DNA from: Rhabditophanes sp. KR3021
Lineage: Eukaryota; Nematoda; Chromadorea; Rhabditida; Alloionematidae
Length of the DNA: 64,000 bases
Reading direction: 5' to 3'
Assembly (NCBI GenBank): GCA_963281155.1
Contig: CAUJLY010000004.1
Coordinates: 3,596,001 to 3,660,000, forward strand
The translations under genes and the position numbers were made by a program. The notes beneath the pieces were generated by a model, which made no database searches, was not told the origin of the DNA, and worked only from the letters and a program-made list of their open reading frames with translations. Each line of letters begins with the position of its first letter. Positions within the stretch are counted from its first letter, which is position 1. This document shows positions 56,999-64,000 of this stretch, piece after piece.

Positions 56999-57250
56999 TG
57001 AAGTTTGGGTTCAACAAAAATATATTTGCAAAATTAAATGCATTGTTCTAATTTAGTGTGTCAGATAATTTTATTCGCTTAAATAAGTATTATAGAACAC
57101 ATTTGAGTGATTATGCATTTGAAGCAGAAGGATATATTTACACAGAAAGAAAGACACGAGACTTGTTGAAATATGTATTATAATCAATCAAAATATAAAG
57201 TTAAAAAAATAAAATTTACAAATATGAGTTATTAATAAATATATAAATTT

Positions 57251-60200
57251 TTATGTTGACTCAAAAGAAGAGTCTACGTCCATAGATTCGTCTTCATCGC
57301 CTGAAGAGAATGCAAGCTTTCTTTTCTTAGCTGGTTCAGCTTTAATTGTAGTGGCAGCTCTTTTCTTTGGAGCAGGTTTCTTTGCTACTGCAACCTCCTC
57401 TTCAGATTCGCCATCTGAATCAAATTCAAGCTGAACACGGCTTTTAGGTTCGGCTTTTGGTTTCTTAGAGGCAACCGGCTTGTTCTTAGAGACGGCAGAC
57501 TTTCCATCTTTATCAACTTTTGGAGCTGCAGGCTTTCTTTTAGGAGGAATTGGATTGCCATCTTCATCCACCTTTGGAGCAGCAGGTTTTCTAGTTGCTT
57601 TTGGAATTGGATTGCCGTCTTCATCCACTTTTAGAGGAGCAGGCTTTCTAGTTGCTTTTGGGACTGGATTGCCGTCTTCATCCACTTTTGGAGCAGCAGG
57701 CTTTCTAGTTGCTTTTGGGACTGGATTGCCGTCTTCATCCACTTTTGGAACAGCAGGTTTCCTAATTGCTTTTGGGACTGGATTACCGTCTTCATCGACA
57801 TCTTTTTTGAAGCTTTTGATCATCTTGTCTAAATTCCTTTCGACCTTCTCACCATTTGGGTCCGGTTTAAATGAAGAAACCATTGTGTTGACCTTTTTCT
57901 TGCCACGGCCAGTAGTTCCATTAGCTTTGCTTAACTTAGAGGAAGCAGTTTTGATAGCACCTTCGATGTCAGCCAATTCCCTAGCTTCTTGTTTCTCCAA
58001 GGCATCTTCCAAAGCAATCAAGTCGATTTCCCACAAATCTGACCAACTTTTGCCTTCTAAAACTTTTAACTCGGCTAATTTGGTTTCAGATTCTTTGAGA
58101 AGCTTGTCCTTTTCTTCGGTGGAAAGTTTGATCAGAGCCATGCCAACCAAGTAGTCGTAATCCGACAGCTTATTCCTGAGGTTTGCATCCTCCGACTCTT
58201 CATTACCATCTTCATCTTCTTCTTCCATGATGACCTCACTGGATTTAGCAATAGCTTTGGCCTTAATTTCATCCTTCCAAAGCTTGACAGGATCTCGGTC
58301 GTACTTTTTCTTGATCAACAACTCCACAATATCCTTCTTCTTCTTATTTTCCATAACAATATCACCTTTGATCTTTTCGAGAATGAAACGGGCTTGATTG
58401 GTTAGCCTGTCAGACTGCGCCTTCAGCATCTTTTCCAAGAACATCTTCCTTTCCTTATACTTCTCGACGCGAACATCATAAAATTCCTTGATGATTTGCT
58501 CTGCAGAATTGAATTTTCTTAAAACACCATTGCCATCAAATAAGATCATGTTGTTGGTGGTGATACAATTCTGTAGGGCAAGCGTATCATGCATGTTGTC
58601 ATTCGTTGAATCGCCACTCAGCTTACAAATGAACTTGACTGTCTGATCTGTGTGGTACTCCTTGTAATCAACGATTTTGGCAGGCGTCTTTTCACTCGAG
58701 TTAGACAATTCTTCCATCACCCTCTCCTTGTAGGACTGAGTCCAAACTTTGATCGGGAGTTCGGTGATTTCAACAGAGTCTTCACTCAACTTACTTACAA
58801 CGCCACTGGTCACATACCTGTTAGAGTTGATCTTGTCAATGGACCCAGTGAAGTGCTTGTACCACGGAATCATCTCCTTCATAGCTTTTCCCTTGATCAA
58901 AGCGCGAATGTTGTCAATAATCTCCCGTGGATTATAATTCGGAATCTTGGTTGACCAGCCAGTACCGATACCCTCGGAGCCATTCACTAAGACCATAGGG
59001 ATGATTGGGCAGTACCACTCAGGCTCGATTCTCTGATTTTCCTCGAACAAGAAGTTCAACACATTCTCATCATCCGGGTGGAAGATAGTCTTAGTAACTG
59101 GGTTGAGCTGAGTGAAGATGTAACGTGCAGAGGCCGAGTCCTTTCCACCTTGAAGTCTTGTACCAAATTGGCCGATAGGAAGGAGCAAATTTATGTTGTT
59201 AGAGCCCACGTAATCTTGAGCTAACCCAATGATGGTTGCCATCAGCGAAGCTTCCCCATGATGGTAGGCAGACATCTCCCCAACAGCTCCCGCAAGTTGA
59301 GCAACTTTGACCTCCTTCTTGTCAGCTCTTTTCAAGCACGTGAACATAACCTTTCTTTGCCCTGGCTTGAAGCCATCTATAAGACAGGGAATGGACCTTT
59401 CATTGTCCATGTTGGAGAATAGAACAAGTTCCTTGTTGATGAAGTCAACAAAAGACACACTTTTGGTATCTTTATGGTAGAGTAAGCCTTGTTCCCCACT
59501 TGGGTCAGCATTAGCGTGCTTGGAATTCATCCATGCCGTCAGCCATTCTTTTCTTTCTTCGATCTTTTTCTTTGAGAAGGCCATCTCGATGGCAATGTTG
59601 CACTCCGGACCGCTGTGGACAAAAGGAATTCGATGCCTACTCATATCACTGAAGTACTCCTTGGCCTCTTTAGATGTCGAGGTTCCCAACCCCTTGTAGT
59701 ACTTTATCTTGTATGACTTCCAATTCTCAGTAGTCTTTCTCCACCCCATGTACTCGGGAATGCTGAAGAAACTCTTGATCTCACTCCCTTTTGTAACTTT
59801 GACGATGGGAGTAATGAACTCTTCCACGAAGTTGTGTTTCATCAAAGCTGGCCAGTTGCAGTGGATGAAATTGATGATGAGACCCTTAATGTGGGATCCA
59901 TCCTGATCTTGATCGGCCATAATCATAATGCGACCGTACCGAAGAGTGTCCCTGTCTTTTTGGTCTTCATATGTGACGCTGTAACGAAGGCCGAGAATCT
60001 TAAGCATGGACGTGATTTCGTTGTTGTCCATGATTTGCTTGTGAGAACAATCTCTGACGTTCAGCACTTTTCCTCTCAATGGAAAAACTCCATAAAAGTC
60101 GCGTCCAACAACTCCCAACCCTGAGACAGCTAAAGTCTTGGCAGAGTCTCCTTCGGTAAGAATGAGAGTACATTGGGCGCTTTTCTTGCCACCTGCTTCA

Positions 60201-61635
60201 TTAGCATCTTCGAGCTTGGGAATGCCCTTAATCTTGGAGGTTTTCTTGGTTGAACATAACTTGTCAGCTTGTTCGTTTTGTTTGTACTTGACCCAGTTAA
60301 GGACATTCTCGACGATATTGCTCCGAGTGATCTGCTTCATGAAGTGTTCCGATAAGGTACACACACTTCCAAAAGTCTTGGCCTGCAACGTCAAAGCAAC
60401 CTTGGTTTGGGAGTCAAAGGTTGGGTTTTCGATCAAACAGTTCACGAACACCCACATTTGATTCTTGACTTGAGGAGCACGAAGGTTGAAAGGATTCTTG
60501 GTGCCGAGTTTCTTCTTGATAGCTTCGATTAGACTTTTGGACATCATATCAGTGACGTAGTCAACATGAGTTCCCCCCTTAGAAGTGGCGATGCTGTTGA
60601 CGAAAGATACCGATTGGAAAGCGCCGTCAGTAGAATTGGTGAGAGCGACTTCCCAGCGTTCATTAACTTTTTCGTATATCAGGTTAGCACTCGGGTCGGG
60701 AAGGTATTTGGCGACGTATTCCTTGAAGTTGGAGACATCTAGTTTCTTTCCATTCAAATAGACCTTGACTCCTTTGGTCGTTCCGGCAATGTCGTAAGCT
60801 CTTCTAGCCATCAACCCACAAATGTCATCATCTAAGTGATCCATCCTGAACTTCTTCAAATCAGGTGTAAAGGTTACCCGAGTGAAGTCTGGTTCCGTAG
60901 CTTTCTTGATGATCGGCTCACTTTCTTTAGTCATGTTGTTGACCCAGGTTTGCTTGAAGGACTGCTTGAATTCTGAAGAGGAAGTCTCTAGAATGAATTC
61001 AGTCGAGAACACATTACATAGCTTTGCCCCGTACCCGTTTCTGCCACCAGTAGTTTTTTTCTCCTCATCATTGTAGTTTGAGGAGGTCAGCAGAGTGCCG
61101 AAGATGAGCTCTGGAACGTAGACTTTCTCCGTCTGATGGAGGGTCACAGGAACTCCTTTCCCATTATTGAAGATTGAGATGCGGTTGGCTTTCTGGTCGA
61201 TGTCAACACAGATGGTATCCATTTTCTTGTCGCGTTGCTTGTTGTCAGCAGCATTCACCAAAATCTCATCGAAGATCTTGTACAAACCAGGAACGAAGGA
61301 GACTGGACTCAACTTGATGAGATCTTCTTCTTGATTATAGATCCACATAGGTTCCTGAGCTGTAAACTCGATGGAACCGATGTAGGTATCCGGCCTGAGC
61401 AGGATGTGTTCCAGCTGAGTCTTCTTCTGGTAAATTTCCTCAATAGTTGGTTTCTCGCCACGGGATGCTTCATTTTGAATTGGCCCAAGGATGGATCTAG
61501 CAGCTGGTATGGCATCCTTCTTACTTGCGTATCTGGTTGGAGTCTGAAAGTGATGATAATTATAGAAAGGTGAGTATAAAAAGTTACTTCTTCATCGTTT
61601 GAGTCAGACAACTCGTTATTTTCGGTGGAGTCCAT
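57251..61635 (-). CDS. TOP2: DNA topoisomerase II, 1446 aa
   Basis: Exons (minus) 61635-61588 and 61543-57251 join in phase 0 through a 44-nt intron. The GHKL ATPase is seen in ISIFNNGKGVPV and GGRNGYGAKLCNVFS. The TOPRIM domain has LTEGDSAK and MADQDQDGSHIKGL. The PLRGKVLNVR motif lies between them. The cleavage domain has GTRLQGGKDSASARYIFTQL, where the tyrosine of ARY is the catalytic residue, and QRKVMFTCLKR. The C-terminal domain is basic and contains a run of about 20-residue repeats (VDEDGNPVPKATRKPAAP) before acidic, phosphorylatable ends (SSGDEDESMDVDSS). The enzyme passes one duplex through another and is needed for chromosome condensation and segregation. The body of the gene uses clearly more G/C-ending codons than its neighbours, as in a highly expressed gene. 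Confidence 0.97.
57486..57812 (-). repeat. tandem 57-60-bp repeats coding for the topoisomerase II tail
   Basis: Five full units encode KVDEDGNP(V/I)PKA(T/I)RKPA(A/V)P and a shortened one encodes PPKRKPAAP, followed by a diverged unit (KVDKDGKSAVSKNKPVAS). Adjacent units are nearly identical in DNA, so expansion is recent. The spaced RKP/DEDG motif is a candidate DNA-binding or acetylation module. Confidence 0.85.
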
Positions 61636-63357
61636 GTTGGAATTTCAATATTTATTAATAATTAGCAATTAGATTTTATTCTAGCAGTGAAAGGCAAGCA
61701 AATTTTTGCGACCTTGCAAAAGTAGATAACTTAATAGAAGTAGAATATGGAGGCTTTATATACTCCCAAAAACCATTAAATTTCTGAATATTCGTGTCAA
61801 GAGTGAACTCCGATGGTGTTTAAATACAAAAATAAGGATGATTGAGCGCGAAAAGCTAAAAGTAATCATTTTAAAATATATCATCGTTTTAGCATGTGTC
61901 ATCTTTTTTAATGAGTTGGTCGAAATATAACCAAAAAATGGGCGGCAATACAGCCAAAACATGGTGACTATTTAAATTTTAAAGACAAAGTTTAGTATAC
62001 ATATTTGGGTCATACTATCAAGTAAGATTTAAAAAAGTTTGTCCGTCAATTAATAATTTAACAAATGAAATGAACAATTAAAATGTAAAGTTGCTTGTTC
62101 TTCAATAAATAATTGACATAACAATAAGGATATCCATGTTTCTTTAAACACTCTTGGATTACATTTTCGATGAACCATGGATATTTGGTGTATTTTCAAA
62201 ATGTTAAAGAAGGACAAAAGTGTTTTAACTTTCAAAAACTCTTTTAATAATTAATTCAAATTTGATTCATGACCAGTATTCGTGAATATTTACCCAAATT
62301 AGCTAATTAAGATTGAAATATCGATTATCCAATACGCTTGACTTCTCTATCCAATTGTATTTATCCGGATCAAAACTAAAGAATATTCTTAAAATTATGT
62401 GAAAGTGTGATTCTTACTTCCTGAAGGTATCTCAAGCTTTGTATTTGCACAGTCTCCCAAAAGTGCAACTTTTCTGATTTAATTATACGCTTGCGACGCA
62501 GTATTTTTGTTCATTCATTTTATAGTTTAAACGATTAAGACATATTTGTACTAGATGAATGTAAGCTTATTTTTATCACTTTCCTGAAACTCATGGAAAA
62601 AGAGAGATTTTATGGATTATAAAAAAGCAGAATTGGTGGAATTTGAGATATAATGGGATAAAGGGATTTTTGATTAACTACTTTGTCTGCTGGTTATTTT
62701 AAAATTGACGATTGCATATTATTATTCATTACTTTCAATGTATGGGATATCTTCTTTAAATAGACTTTAATACCAAACAGTCTTATAAAGTAAGACTAAG
62801 TTACGGTTAGTAATTAAAATTAATTTTAAACCTTACTTCAAATTTTGGAATGAATGTTGAAAAACATTTTAATTTATCATGATATTATATTTTTAATTAA
62901 AAGCGTAACACACCATTTCGATTCAGCGAAACCAAATTAATAATAAATTTCTTAATAAATACATAATAATTACAGCATAACCATGTTGCTATTCTAAGTA
63001 CTTCTGGTCAATAGTATACTTAAATGGATATCATAATAGTTTTTTATTCATTTTCATTTGCCAGTTCGAAAAGTTAGATTTTTAAAGCTTAATACCCATA
63101 AAATGGGAATACATAAATAATGGTACATTTTTATGAATTAGCATAGGAGAGAGAGTGGATATAGGATGTTTTATATAAGTATAAACAATTTGTTTAATGA
63201 ACCAATTCTAAATTTCTAAACAAATGAGGAATTTGATTCAATAAATACTCTTTTTAATACATATCTAAATTGCATTTATAACAATTAAAGTTTATTATTA
63301 ATTGTTTACAAACATGAGTTGATGATATGCAAAAAAACAATTTTACAAATTACGGTA
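61636..63357. other. intergenic AT-rich region
   Basis: About 1.7 kb between the topoisomerase II start (-) and the serpentine receptor 3' end (-). No gene is supported. The left 200 bp should hold the topoisomerase II promoter. Confidence 0.4.
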
Positions 63358-63966
63358 TCACTTCAAACTAGGTTTTATTACAGTTCTAAAACGAGTAAAG
63401 TGAGCATTTGAGCCAGCTCTAGTAGTTGACGCTAATAGACGATTAGCTGCCCCCAATCTAAATGTTAAAAAGAGAAAAAATCGGTTTCGTACGGATTCAG
63501 TACATAATAAATAGAATGGAATATCTGTTAGGAGTGCTATATCTGCTCCGTATGCATAATATGCTAAAGCGAATTGTCCCAAAGTTTCATTAAAAGTGAT
63601 GCCTGCAATAAACCTCATTGCAAAAAAAGCTTCAATTGCTAAAATTGCCACAAAAGATCTAAAGCTGTATAAAAATAGCATCTTCTCTAATCTTGCCTTC
63701 TTACCATTGTCCCAATTAAATTGTTTTAGGTAAATCACATTCCAGACTGTCATTGCTGAGTTAATAAGTGTTAAAACTGAAAACAAAACTACTTTCATCA
63801 TATAGAAACTTGGGAAATCATTGTATGACTTAAATTCTGAATAAAGAGCTCCGTTTGATTGATCAACAAAATAGGCAACCCCAATGAATAATGATTTTGA
63901 CTGTAAGAGTCCACCAATAATTGTTTCTACTATTAAAAGTATGATCGTATTCCTTACAGTCCAAAT
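63358..63966 (-). CDS. nematode serpentine receptor, Srg-like, C-terminal part
   Basis: The minus-strand exon starts after an acceptor at 63968-63967 (tttttag) and runs to the stop at 63358; upstream exons lie beyond the right edge. The visible 202 residues contain about four membrane helices: NTIILLIVETIIGGLLQ, VVLFSVLTLINSAMTVWNVI, MLFLYSFRSFVAILAIEAFF, and YGADIALLTDIPFYLLCTES. The last is followed by VRNRFF and a basic tail. The arrangement, including the ..D.P...L.ESVR at the end of TM7 and the basic pair KKARLEKM before TM6, is typical of nematode Srg chemoreceptors. It supports a nematode source and a probable chemosensory role in ciliated neurons. Other serpentine families cannot be excluded. 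Confidence 0.65.
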   Translation of the reverse strand: MWTVRNTIILLIVETIIGGLLQSKSLFIGVAYFVDQSNGALYSEFKSYNDFPSFYMMKVVLFSVLTLINSAMTVWNVIYLKQFNWDNGKKARLEKMLFLYSFRSFVAILAIEAFFAMRFIAGITFNETLGQFALAYYAYGADIALLTDIPFYLLCTESVRNRFFLFLTFRLGAANRLLASTTRAGSNAHFTRFRTVIKPSLK

Positions 63967-64000
63967 CTAAAAAATATTTTAATTTTGATGGTTTTTGACA

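Noticed and set aside
57480..58154. Plus-strand open frame of 224 codons opposite the topoisomerase II tail
   Set aside because: It is the antisense shadow of the in-phase 60-bp repeats; the repeat keeps the frame open. No start context, splice sites or composition of its own.
1..64000. tRNA genes, CRISPR arrays, bacterial-type operons or attachment sites
   Set aside because: No tRNA B-box with a foldable cloverleaf was found by eye, and the genome is eukaryotic with spliced genes.

Overview
This is a eukaryotic, AT-rich window with densely spaced genes on both strands. Many introns are only 40-110 nt, with GT..AG ends. It most likely comes from a nematode: a Srg-type serpentine receptor lies at the right edge, there is a nematode-style class 2 lipase, and the splice sites look nematode-like. 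I cannot name the species. All gene models below were assembled by hand; splice phases were checked so each full model closes in frame.

Layout. 1-5 kb: 5' end of a DHX16/Prp2-type splicing helicase (-), a small secreted protein (+) and a CYP4-like cytochrome P450 (-). 5-11 kb: a multi-pass transporter-like protein (+), a secreted peptide precursor (-), a degenerate 5S rRNA-like sequence and a lysine-rich coiled-coil protein (-). 11-19.3 kb: a complete Crumbs gene (-), with EGF and laminin-G repeats, one membrane segment and a 37-residue tail ending ERLI. 19.3-26 kb: a gene-poor stretch with inverted repeats and gene relics. 26-33 kb: a small secreted protein (+), a cysteine-rich type I membrane protein (-) and ferroportin (-). 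33-39.5 kb: a class 2 lipase (+), a MERIT40/BABAM1-like vWA protein (-), a 72-residue membrane protein (-) and a SCHIP1 homologue (-). 42-50 kb: a PIKfyve/Fab1 lipid kinase (+). 51-61.6 kb: an SPT2-like histone chaperone (+), RBM25 (-), an unassigned single-exon gene, a P-loop GTPase relic and DNA topoisomerase II (-). 63.4 kb to the end: the Srg-type receptor (-).

The most unusual feature is a dispersed family of decayed copies of a protein with an ANKLE1/LEM-3-like GIY-YIG nuclease domain. Seven copies or fragments sit inside long introns of four host genes (P450, crumbs, MERIT40-like, PIKfyve). All seven are antisense to their host, and they occupy seven of the nine introns longer than about 450 bp. 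The most complete copy fills intron 2 of the PIKfyve gene, which interrupts the FYVE domain. In crumbs, the intron holding one copy joins in frame only if a 1-nt microexon is spliced in; that microexon has its own acceptor and donor in the sequence.
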